64,000 bases of DNA, from NCBI RefSeq assembly GCF_000519005.1, contig NZ_JAER01000010.1, forward strand, positions 62,001-126,000, read 5' to 3'. The translations under genes and the position numbers were made by a program. Positions 1-9,585 of the stretch are shown here, in pieces. Below the pieces are notes generated by a model. The model had not been told where the DNA came from. It made no database searches and saw only the letters and a program-made list of their open reading frames with translations. Each line of letters begins with the position of its first letter. Positions within the stretch are counted from its first letter, which is position 1. Source of the stretch: Nocardioides sp. J54 (GTDB lineage: Bacteria; Actinomycetota; Actinomycetes; Propionibacteriales; Nocardioidaceae).

Positions 1-5
1 TCAAG
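1..5 (+). promoter_or_regulatory. Right end of a probable HAIR (HspR) operator, cut by window start
   Basis: The window opens with TCAAG, the last five bases of the HAIR half-site ACTCAAG. It lies 51 bp upstream of dnaK, and hspR is in the same operon. Only five bases are visible, so the call rests mainly on context. Confidence 0.35.
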
Positions 6-56
6 TATCTTTAAACCACGAGCTGCAGACCAGCACACAGACGGAGGGCACAACAC

Positions 57-1912
<1,856 letters not shown>

Positions 1913-1916
<4 letters not shown>

Positions 1917-2590
1917 CCGAGGACCACCTCACCCCGGAGGGGGAGCCGCAGGAGGCTGCGGCTCCCTCGCCCGGGGGCGACCCTGCCCCGGACACCGCTG
2001 CCGACCAGCAGCCCGATCAGCAGCCCGACCAGCAGCCTGACGCGGCTGCCGACGGCCAGGTCGACGGCCCCGACACCGCCGCGGACGACGCGGCGGCCAC
2101 CGAGGGCGCGCCGGCCGAGGGCGAGGCCGCCGAGCCGACGCCCGAGGAGGACGAGCTCACCGTGACGAAGATGGCGCTCGAGGAGCGGACCCTGGACCTG
2201 CAGCGCCTGCAGGCCGAGTTCCTCAACTACAAGCGCCGCGTCGAGCGGGACCGCGAGCTGATCAAGGAGAACGCGACCTACGCCGCGCTCACCCCGATCA
2301 TCGACGTCCTCGACACGATCGACCGCGCCCGCGAGCACGAGCCCCTCGAGGGCGGCTTCAAGGCGACGGCCGAGCAGCTCGAGCGCGTCGTGTCGGGCCT
2401 GGGCCTGGCCAAGTTCGGCGAGGTCGGCGACCCGTTCGACCCAGAGCTGCACGAGGCGCTCTCGCACATCGGCACCGACCCCGAGGTCGAGGTCACCACG
2501 TGCAAGGTCATCGCCAAGGCCGGCTACAAGATCGGCGACCGGGTCGTGCGCGCCGCGCAGGTCCTCGTCGTCGACCCGGCCGAGGGCTGA
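1913..2590 (+). CDS. grpE: Nucleotide exchange factor GrpE
   Basis: GrpE releases ADP from DnaK and acts as a thermosensor dimer. The first ~75 residues are an acidic, disordered Ala/Pro/Asp/Gln tail with short QPDQ repeats. A long dimerising coiled coil follows (about 85-125, containing [20 protein letters not shown]). The C-terminal beta domain ends with the usual [15 protein letters not shown] motif. The GTG start overlaps the dnaK stop by 4 bp, implying translational coupling. At 225 aa it is slightly long because of the tail. Confidence 0.96.
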
Positions 2591-2672
2591 GCCCGCTGCC
2601 CGGCGTGGCGCCGCCCACCGACGTACGCACGCTCGTGGACACTGACGGACCAGAGGAGAGGGGAGGTGCGCG

Positions 2673-3848
2673 ATGAGTGACGACGGCATCCGGTCCGACT
2701 GGGCCACCAAGGACTTCTACAAGGAGCTCGGCGTCGCGAAGACCGCGTCGCAGGACGAGATCAAGAAGGCCTACCGCAAGCTCGCGCGTGCCAACCACCC
2801 CGACTCGCACCCCGGTGACACTGCCAAGCACGAGAAGTTCAAGGCGGTGGCGGAGGCCTACGACGTCGTCGGCGACCCGGAGAAGCGCAAGAAGTACGAC
2901 CAGGCCCGCGAGCTGTTCAGCCGCGGCGGGTTCCCGGCCGGCGGTGGCTTCGGCGGCGGCGGGTTCGGCGGCGGCGTGAACGTCGAGGACCTACTCCGCG
3001 ACCGCGCCGGCGGCGGGGGCGGCTTCGGCGACCTGTTCGGCGACCTCTTCGGCGGCGGCTTCTCCGCCGGGCGGCGGGCCAACCGGCCCGCCCGCGGCGG
3101 CGACCTCGAGACGACCGCGACGATCGGGTTCACCGAGGCGCTCGAGGGCGTCACGGTGGCCCTGCGGATCAGCTCCGAGGGCGCCTGCTCCACCTGCAAC
3201 GGCACCGGCGGCAAGCCCGGCACCCGCCCGCACGCCTGCCCGGTGTGCGAGGGCACCGGGTTCGTCACCGCCTCGGTCGGCGGCGCGTTCTCGATGAACG
3301 AGACCTGCCCGTCCTGCGGCGGCCGCCAGCTCGTCTACGACGACCCCTGCCCCTCGTGCCGCGGCACCGGCACCGGCCAGGCCACCCGCACCATCCAGGC
3401 GAAGATCCCCGCCGGGGTGAAGGACGGCCAGCGGATCCGGCTGCGCGGCAAGGGCGCCCCCGGCGCCAACGGCGGCCCCGCCGGCGACCTCTACGTCACC
3501 GTGAAGGTCACCCAGCACCGGGTCTTCGGCCGCAAGGGCGACAACCTCACCGTCGACGTACCCGTCTCCTTCCCCGAGCTCGCGCTCGGCGCGGAGGTGA
3601 AGGTGCCGACCATGGGCGGGTCCGCGGTCACCCTGCGGATCCCGCCCGGCACCCCCAACGGGCGCACCTTTCGGGTGCGCGGCAAGGGCGCTGCCCGCCC
3701 CGACGGCACCCGCGGCGACCTGCTCGCCACCGTCGAGGTCCAGGTGCCCGCCACGCTCGACGCCGAGGCGAAGGCCGCCCTCGAGGCGTACGCCGCCGCC
3801 ACGGCCAACAGCTCGCTGCGCGCGGGCCTGTTCGAGGACGCGACCTGA
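2673..3848 (+). CDS. dnaJ: Chaperone protein DnaJ
   Basis: Hsp40 co-chaperone that stimulates DnaK ATPase and delivers substrates. The J domain covers about residues 12-80 with the HPD tripeptide near 42-44. A Gly/Phe-rich linker follows, then a zinc domain (about 172-236), then two C-terminal substrate-binding domains. Three zinc repeats fit CxxCxGxG, but the third reads CPSCGGRQ and lacks the last Gly. A strong GGGGAGG precedes ATG at 2673. An 82-bp gap separates it from grpE, and hspR overlaps its stop codon. Confidence 0.97.
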   Translation: MSDDGIRSDWATKDFYKELGVAKTASQDEIKKAYRKLARANHPDSHPGDTAKHEKFKAVAEAYDVVGDPEKRKKYDQARELFSRGGFPAGGGFGGGGFGGGVNVEDLLRDRAGGGGGFGDLFGDLFGGGFSAGRRANRPARGGDLETTATIGFTEALEGVTVALRISSEGACSTCNGTGGKPGTRPHACPVCEGTGFVTASVGGAFSMNETCPSCGGRQLVYDDPCPSCRGTGTGQATRTIQAKIPAGVKDGQRIRLRGKGAPGANGGPAGDLYVTVKVTQHRVFGRKGDNLTVDVPVSFPELALGAEVKVPTMGGSAVTLRIPPGTPNGRTFRVRGKGAARPDGTRGDLLATVEVQVPATLDAEAKAALEAYAAATANSSLRAGLFEDAT

Positions 3849-4282
3849 TGGCCGGCCGCCGCCCCCAGCCCACCCCGCCCGCGCCCGACGACGCGGTCTT
3901 CGTGATCAGCGTCGCCGCGCAGCTCAGCGGCCTGCACCCGCAGACCCTGCGCACCTACGAGCGGGTCGGCCTGATCACCCCGGGCCGCACGGGCGGCGGC
4001 GGCCGTCGCTACTCCTACCGCGACGTCGAGCGCCTGCGTGCCATCGCCGAGCTCACCGCCGCCGGCATCGGCATCGAGGGCGTCAAGCGCATCCTCGACC
4101 TCGAGAACGCCGTCGACGCCCTCCGTGCTCGCAACACCGAGCTCGTCGCCGAGCTCGAGGCCACCCGCGAGGCCCTCCGCCAGGCCCTCGCCGCCCGCCC
4201 CACCACCCCCGACCGCCTCCCTGCGCTCCGGCAGCAGCCGTCGAGCAGCCAGGCCGTCGTCGTCTGGCGCCGCCCGCGTTGA
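3848..4282 (+). CDS. hspR: HspR, MerR-family heat-shock repressor
   Basis: HspR represses the dnaK operon and clpB by binding HAIR sites, usually with DnaK as co-repressor. The 144-aa protein has a MerR winged HTH at about 15-85 (SVAAQLSGLHPQTLRTYERVG, then RRYSYRDVERL), followed by a short helix and a basic Pro/Gln tail. The start ATG shares one base with the dnaJ stop (TGATG), so it is coupled to the operon it controls. A matching HAIR site sits before clpB at 9470-9490. Confidence 0.94.
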   Translation: MAGRRPQPTPPAPDDAVFVISVAAQLSGLHPQTLRTYERVGLITPGRTGGGGRRYSYRDVERLRAIAELTAAGIGIEGVKRILDLENAVDALRARNTELVAELEATREALRQALAARPTTPDRLPALRQQPSSSQAVVVWRRPR

Positions 4283-4283
4283 T

Positions 4284-4434
4284 GGCGCGAGCGCGTCGCC
4301 TGTCGAGGGCTGCGCGCAGGCGCTCGCAGGCTCGGCCCGCACGTGACCTCGACGCGCCTGCGGCGCAGGCGCCACGCTGCCGCGCCGCAGCTGGCTTTCG
4401 TAGGTCCTGCCCCCGGCCTGGCGGCAAGCCTGGG
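4284..4434 (+). repeat. 151-bp dispersed repeat R1, copy A
   Basis: This segment begins right after the hspR stop and matches 15262-15412 in the same orientation along its full length, with scattered substitutions. Shared blocks include GTCGCCTGTCGAGGG, CTCGGCCCGCAC, GGCGCCACGCTGCCGCG and CCTGGCGGCAAGCCT. Both copies lie just downstream of a plus-strand gene. No open frame is conserved between them. Confidence 0.8.
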
Positions 4435-4459
4435 AGGGCGCTCGTTCGCCTCTGTCGCC

Positions 4460-4708
4460 GCGAGGTGTGAGGGTTCGCGCCGCGAGGTGTGAGGGTTCGC
4501 GCCGCGAGGTGTGCCTTGTGGCTGCGCGAGGTGCGCCTCGTGGTGGCCCGAGGTCGTGCGAGGTGTGCCTTGTGGCGGTACGGCGGCGGCGTACCTCGCC
4601 CTCGCGCCGCCGGGACGCGCACGTCGTACGACCACGACCCGCACGTCGTGCCACCACAACCCGCACCTCGCGCCGCCACGACCCGCACTTCGCGGTACGA
4701 AGCCGCAC
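4460..4708. repeat. Inverted tandem array A, 22-bp period
   Basis: GCGAGGTGTG-type units start at 4460, 4482, 4504, 4526 and 4548, exactly 22 bp apart. After a spacer holding a GTAC-flanked GC block, CCCGCAC(C/T/G)TCG-type units start at 4616, 4638, 4660 and 4682, again 22 bp apart and in the reverse-complement sense. A transcript could fold into a long imperfect hairpin. A 22-bp period is not codon-compatible, so this is not protein repeat DNA. The 4283-4866 gap otherwise shows no gene. Confidence 0.75.
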
Positions 4709-4866
4709 ACGTCGGGGCGGTGGGGAGGAGTGGGAGGCGAGGTGGGGGCGGGTGTGTGCGACAGGGTGTCCTGAGATCCCTGTCGCATCCGGGAGCGCAG
4801 GCACTAACCTCGGGCCCACGGGACCGTTGGAGGCATGGGGCGCGCAGCGGGACTCAAGGACGAGGG

Positions 4867-6207
4867 GTGCACGTGGAGACGGTGCTGGACTGGCTCGCCG
4901 ACTGGGCTGCCCACGTGAACTGGGTCTACTTCGTCTCGATCCCGATCTTCACCGGCGTCATCGGCTGGCTGATCAACTGGTCCGGCCTGTGGATGCTGTT
5001 CAAGCCGCTCAGCTTCCACGGCATCCGGGTGCCGGGGCTCAAGGAGCTGGCGGGCGTCATGCCGCGCAAGGTCCAGGAGATCCCCGGGCTGATGGAGGGC
5101 GGCATCGGCTGGCAGGGCATCGTGCCGGCGCGGGCGGCGAAGATGGGCAGCATCGCGGTCGACAAGGTCATCGCGAAGCTCGGCACCCCGGCGGAGTTCT
5201 ACGCCCAGCTCGAGCCCGACCAGATCGCCGAGCACATCGTCAACGTGTTCCGCCCGGACCTGCCCGACCTGGTCCACGACGTCATGATGCGCGAGCACCC
5301 GCGGCTGTGGCGCGACCTGCCGCGGCCGGTGCGGCAGGCGGTCGTCGACCGGGTGCAGGCGCAGCTGCCGGCGGTGGTGCGCACGATCACCGACGAGATC
5401 GGCGTGCACATCGACCAGCTGCTCGACCCGAAGATCATGGTCATCGACCACTTCCGCAACAACCGCGACCTCGTCGTGCGGGTCTTCAAGGACGTCGGCC
5501 AGCGCGAGCTCAACCTGATGGTCGCCTTCGGGTTCATCTTCGGCTTCCTGCTGGGCATCCCCGTGGCGATCGTCGACGTCACCTTCCAGATCTGGTGGCT
5601 GCTGCCGATCCTCGGCGTCGTGGTCGGGTGGATCACCAACCTGCTCGGCATGTGGCTGATCTTCGACCCGCCGGAGGAGAAGCGGATCCTCGGCATCAAG
5701 GTGCAGGGCCTGTTCCTGCGCCGCCAGGACGAGTGCGCCGAGGTGTACGCGCGGATCATCGCCGACGACGTGATCACCCTCGAGCGGATCGGCGACTTCC
5801 TCATGGACGGCCCGCGCGGTGACCGCACCCGGCAGATGATCGCCACCGCGATGCGCCCGGCGATCGACCGGGCCGCCGGCCCGCTGCGCGGCGCCGTCAA
5901 TGTCGCGATGGGCGGGCGGCGCTACGACAGCATCAAGGAGTCGTTCGCCCTCGAGGCGGTCGGACGCACCATCACGCCCTTCCGCGACCCCGGCTTCAGC
6001 AAGCAGCAGGCCGAGAAGATCCGGGTCCTCATCGCGCGCCGCACCAAGGAGCTGCCGCCCCGGGACTTCGTCGAGATGATGCGCTCGGCCATCAAGGAGG
6101 ACGAGTGGATGCTCTACCTCCACGGCGCGGTCATGGGCGCTGCCGGCGGCTTCCTGCACGTCGGGCTGTTCGTGTGGGGCTGGATCCCGGGCCTGCCGAC
6201 CCACTGA
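4867..6207 (+). CDS. DUF445 family membrane protein
   Basis: A 446-aa protein of the DUF445 (YheB-like) family, whose function is not settled. Hydrophobic segments near residues 17-40 (FVSIPIFTGVIGWLINW) and 220-265 flank a repeated PLSFHGI/GIKVQGLF pattern with charged helical stretches, and a last hydrophobic segment closes the protein. This is the usual duplicated layout of the family. GTG at 4867 is 6 nt after AAGGA (4856-4860); GTG at 4873 is an alternative. The next gene starts 25 bp downstream and is probably cotranscribed. Confidence 0.85.
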   Translation: MHVETVLDWLADWAAHVNWVYFVSIPIFTGVIGWLINWSGLWMLFKPLSFHGIRVPGLKELAGVMPRKVQEIPGLMEGGIGWQGIVPARAAKMGSIAVDKVIAKLGTPAEFYAQLEPDQIAEHIVNVFRPDLPDLVHDVMMREHPRLWRDLPRPVRQAVVDRVQAQLPAVVRTITDEIGVHIDQLLDPKIMVIDHFRNNRDLVVRVFKDVGQRELNLMVAFGFIFGFLLGIPVAIVDVTFQIWWLLPILGVVVGWITNLLGMWLIFDPPEEKRILGIKVQGLFLRRQDECAEVYARIIADDVITLERIGDFLMDGPRGDRTRQMIATAMRPAIDRAAGPLRGAVNVAMGGRRYDSIKESFALEAVGRTITPFRDPGFSKQQAEKIRVLIARRTKELPPRDFVEMMRSAIKEDEWMLYLHGAVMGAAGGFLHVGLFVWGWIPGLPTH

Positions 6208-6232
6208 CGATGCGCACCTGGTGGAGGCACGT

Positions 6233-7222
6233 GTGACGAGCGAGACACGGAGCGACCGGCTGCAGCCGTCGTTGGGGGAGGATGTGAGCGTGGTCAAGGA
6301 CAACTTCGCCGACGACGGCCTCGACGCCGACGGCCTGCCCCGCCTGCCCGCGACCATCGCGCCCGCCGTCGCGGAGTCGCTGCCCGGCCTGGCCCGGATC
6401 GCCGGGTCGGCGGTCGTGCACACCGCCGGCTGGGGCCTGCGGGCCACCACCCGCGGCTGGATGCGCGTCGGCAAGGCGGTGACCAACCGCGAGGAGGCCA
6501 CCTCCCTCGTGCGCGAGGTCGGTGCCTACGTCAACGCGGTCGGTGAGGTCGCCCGCCAGGTCTCCGACGGCGTCCCCGTCGCCACCGCGCTGACCCGTGC
6601 GGGCGAGTCCCTCGGCGGTACGTCGTCCCGGCCGGCCCCGTCCGCTCCGCCGGTCGTCGACGGCCACGTCGTCAGCCACCACCGCCAGCCGAGCCTGCGC
6701 GAGCGCGGCAACGAGCTGCTCGAGCGCTCCCGCGACGTGTGGAGCACGGAGGACCGGCACCCGGCCTACGACCGGATCCTCGACGAGCTCGCCCCGGACG
6801 AGGCGCGGATCCTGGTCATGCTGCTGCGCAACGGCCCGCAGCCCAGCGTCGACGTGCGCACCGGCGGCCCGGTCGGCATGGTCAGCAGCCAGCTGATCGC
6901 GCCGGGGCTGAACATGATCGGCCCGCGGGCCGGCCTGCGCTACCTGGAGCAGGTGCCGTCGTACCTCAACAACCTGTTCCGCCTCGGGCTGGTCTGGTTC
7001 CCCCGCGAGCCGGTGCAGGACCACCTCGAGTACCAGGTGCTCGAGGCGCAGCCGGACGTGCTCGCCGCGATGCACTCGGTGAAGTTCGCCAAGGTCGTGC
7101 GCCGCAGCATCCACCTCACGCCGTTTGGTGAGGAGTTCTGCAAGCTCGCGCTCGTCGACGAGGAGACCGCGTCGAGCACGGACCTGCCCGAGCACGAGGC
7201 GCCGCCGGACCTCGACGCCTGA
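6233..7222 (+). CDS. Abi-alpha / DUF4393-like protein
   Basis: A 329-aa protein. Its C-terminal half has the hallmarks of the Abi-alpha (DUF4393) family: an ARILVMLLRNG helix, a YLNNLFRLGLVWFP segment and a closing LTPFGEEFCKL motif near residue 300. The N-terminal half is helical, with a weakly hydrophobic stretch. The family was named from abortive-infection loci, but its biochemistry is unclear and a defence role is not shown here. GTG at 6233 follows GGAGG (6223-6227) by 5 nt; an in-frame GTG at 6221 lacks an SD. It is probably an operon with the DUF445 gene. Confidence 0.7.
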   Translation: MTSETRSDRLQPSLGEDVSVVKDNFADDGLDADGLPRLPATIAPAVAESLPGLARIAGSAVVHTAGWGLRATTRGWMRVGKAVTNREEATSLVREVGAYVNAVGEVARQVSDGVPVATALTRAGESLGGTSSRPAPSAPPVVDGHVVSHHRQPSLRERGNELLERSRDVWSTEDRHPAYDRILDELAPDEARILVMLLRNGPQPSVDVRTGGPVGMVSSQLIAPGLNMIGPRAGLRYLEQVPSYLNNLFRLGLVWFPREPVQDHLEYQVLEAQPDVLAAMHSVKFAKVVRRSIHLTPFGEEFCKLALVDEETASSTDLPEHEAPPDLDA

Positions 7223-7235
7223 GCCGAGGCCCGGC

Positions 7236-9380
7236 TCAGCCGACCCGCCGCAGCACGAACGGCGTGCCCGGGCGGCGCAGCCCGGGCCGGTCGACGAAGG
7301 TCATCCCGACGACCGTGCCGTCCGGCGCCTCGCGCAGCTCGTCGCGCACCCACCGCCACGGCCGGGGCGCGTCGGCGGGGTAGCCGACCACCAGCGCCGG
7401 CCGGCCGTCCGCCAGCGAGGGCTGCACCGACACCGTCATCGGCAGCGTCTCGGTGAGCCCGGGGCCGCCGGCAGCATCGCGCAGCAGGTTGACCCCGCGC
7501 ACCACGCCGTCCTCCAGCCGGAACCGCTTGCCGAACCAGCGCGGCAGCCCGACCAGGCCGAGCCCGCGCGGCGCGACCTGGCGCAGCGGCCGGACGAAGG
7601 ACGCCTCGTGGTCGCCCAGCACCTCCTCGGGGGCGAGCGGGCGCAGCCCGGACCACGCGCGGAGCAGGCCGGGCACGGTCTGCGGCAGCGGTGCCGGGCC
7701 CGCGGGCCCCGCGGCCGGTGCGGGGGAGGCAGGGGCGACGGCCCGGGCCGGCTCCGCCTCGATGGGCGTACGACGGGGGCGGTCTCCCGCCGGCGCCGGG
7801 AACCGCGCCGCGAACCGCTCGGCCAGCGCGGTGATGGTCAGCGACGGGTTCACGCCCAGGTTGGCCGGCACCACGCTGGCGTCGGCGACGTAGAGGCCGG
7901 GGTGGCCGAACACCTCGTGGTCGCTGTCGACGACGCCGCCGCGCGGGCTGGTGCCCATGACCGCGCCGCCGAGGACGTGCGCGGTCACCGAGAGCCCGCC
8001 GACCGACTCGCCGAGCAGGTTCAGCGGGCGCCCGCCGGAGGCCGCGGCGAGCGCCCGGGTCACCTCGTTGGCGACGGGCAGGAAGCTCGGCGGCGCGCTG
8101 TCGCCGACCAGCCTGGAGCGCAGCACGCGGCGCCACGGCCGCACCGGCGAGCGACGCAGCTCCATCGCGAGCTCGCTGTCGTGGTCCTGCATCACCGTCA
8201 GCACGGTGAGCCGGCGCAGGAAGCGGCGGGCGAAGGTGGTGCGCGCCTGCCGGTCCGGCCGGGCCAGCAGCCGCAGCAGCGTGCGCAGCGCCCGGCGGCG
8301 CGGACGGTCGTCGTAGACGAGCGGCCCGACCTGCAGCCGCATGTGCCAGCCGCCCAGGTAGCGGTTCTGGGTGACGTGGGTGCGCGGGTCGGGGTGGAAG
8401 TCGCTGGAGATCGTCGGGCCGCGCGACAGGTCCTCGCCGGGCGGCTGGAGCACCGCAGTGATCGCCTCGCTGTTGGTGCGCACGTGCCGGCCCAGGACGG
8501 GGGAGACGTGCGGCAGCGTCCCGAGCTCGTCGCGGCAGCGGGCGAGCAGCTCGATCGTGCCGAGCGCGCCGGCGGCCAGCACCACCCGCGGCGCCCGCCA
8601 CGTCGCGTGCTCGCCGCTGCGCCACGGGTGGCGGGTGCGCAGCTCGTAGCCGCCACCGGGGAGCGGGACGACGGCGGTCACCTCCTGCTCGGGGACCACC
8701 CGGGCGCCGTACCGCTCGGCGAGGTGGAGGTAGTTGCGGGTCAGCTGGTTCTTGGCGCCGTAGGGGCAGCCGAGCAGGCACTCGCCGCACAGCCGGCAGC
8801 CGGTGCGCTCGGGGCCCTCGCCACCGAAGAAGGGGTCCGGCTCGGTGACCCCCTCGCGGCCGAAGTGGATGGCCAGCGGCACCGGGCCGAAGGTGTCCTC
8901 CGCGCCGACCGCGCGGGCGGCGGCGCGCAGGTGCTCGTCCATCGCGCCGAGGTGCGGGCTGGTGACCCGGCCGAGCATCCCGGCGGCCCGGTCCAGGTGG
9001 GGGCGCAGCTCGCTGCGCCAGTCGATGCCCAGGCGGGTCATCGCGGTCGCGTCGTAGAAGTCCTCGCGCGGCTCGAGCAGCACGCCGGCCCACACGATCG
9101 AGCCGCCGCCGACGCCGGTGCCGCCGATGATGCCGACGTGGCGGAACACCCGCTGCCAGAAGAAGCCGTGCAGGCCGAGCGAGGGCTGCCACAGGTACGC
9201 GCGGGGGTCGCGCCGGGCACGGAGCAGGTCGGCGTCGCTGAAGCGCGGTCCCTTCTCCAGGACCAGCACCCGGTGCCCGGCCTCGGTCAGGCGCAGCGCG
9301 CTCACCGCCCCGCCGAAGCCGCTGCCGACCACGACGACGTCGGCGTCCCACCCCTGCGTGCTGCCCGCGCTGGTCTCCAC
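7236..9380 (-). CDS. GMC-family oxidoreductase (cholesterol-oxidase-like) with C-terminal extension
   Basis: FAD-dependent alcohol or sterol oxidoreductase, 714 aa. The dinucleotide fold VVVGSGFGGAVSALRL is near residue 16, and the GGTGVGGGSIVWAG flavin loop near 90. A cysteine cluster CRLCGECLLGCPYGAKN sits near 195, as in mycobacterial ChoD-type enzymes. The GMC_C end (VVPANLGVNPSLTITALAERF) is reached near residue 530. A Pro/Ala linker follows, then about 150 further residues of a separate domain. The GTG start has a TAGCAT -10 six bases upstream, so it is probably leaderless. Oxidation of a steroid is a reasonable guess only. Confidence 0.85.
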   Translation of the reverse strand: METSAGSTQGWDADVVVVGSGFGGAVSALRLTEAGHRVLVLEKGPRFSDADLLRARRDPRAYLWQPSLGLHGFFWQRVFRHVGIIGGTGVGGGSIVWAGVLLEPREDFYDATAMTRLGIDWRSELRPHLDRAAGMLGRVTSPHLGAMDEHLRAAARAVGAEDTFGPVPLAIHFGREGVTEPDPFFGGEGPERTGCRLCGECLLGCPYGAKNQLTRNYLHLAERYGARVVPEQEVTAVVPLPGGGYELRTRHPWRSGEHATWRAPRVVLAAGALGTIELLARCRDELGTLPHVSPVLGRHVRTNSEAITAVLQPPGEDLSRGPTISSDFHPDPRTHVTQNRYLGGWHMRLQVGPLVYDDRPRRRALRTLLRLLARPDRQARTTFARRFLRRLTVLTVMQDHDSELAMELRRSPVRPWRRVLRSRLVGDSAPPSFLPVANEVTRALAAASGGRPLNLLGESVGGLSVTAHVLGGAVMGTSPRGGVVDSDHEVFGHPGLYVADASVVPANLGVNPSLTITALAERFAARFPAPAGDRPRRTPIEAEPARAVAPASPAPAAGPAGPAPLPQTVPGLLRAWSGLRPLAPEEVLGDHEASFVRPLRQVAPRGLGLVGLPRWFGKRFRLEDGVVRGVNLLRDAAGGPGLTETLPMTVSVQPSLADGRPALVVGYPADAPRPWRWVRDELREAPDGTVVGMTFVDRPGLRRPGTPFVLRRVG

Positions 9381-9386
9381 CCCCGC

Positions 9387-9392
9387 ATGCTA
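9387..9392 (-). promoter_or_regulatory. -10 element of the GMC oxidoreductase gene (leaderless)
   Basis: TAGCAT on the minus strand is followed by six bases and then the GTG start at 9380. Transcription would begin at the start codon itself. Confidence 0.55.
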
Positions 9393-9469
9393 AACCGTCC
9401 GACCGGACCGTAAGTGCCCGACCCTTGGCGCGGGTCGGTGCCGGCGGCGAGCGGCCAGAAATGTGCAGA

Positions 9470-9490
9470 GTTGAGTGGAATGGACTCAAC
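9470..9490 (+). promoter_or_regulatory. HAIR operator (HspR-binding site) upstream of clpB
   Basis: GTTGAGT (9470-9476), a 7-nt spacer, then ACTCAAC (9484-9490) form a perfect 7+7 inverted repeat. This matches the known HAIR layout CTTGAGT-N7-ACTCAAG except for the outermost base pair. A weak -10 (TGTATG near 9495) follows, so HspR bound here would cover the promoter. The clpB ATG is 95 bp downstream. Confidence 0.85.
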
Positions 9491-9585
9491 TTTTTGTATG
9501 TTGTTCCCATCAACGAGGGCGCCTCGCCAGACCCGGGGCGATCCGCGACGATGAAGAACCACAGCAGCGAGGGAGCACACCACCC

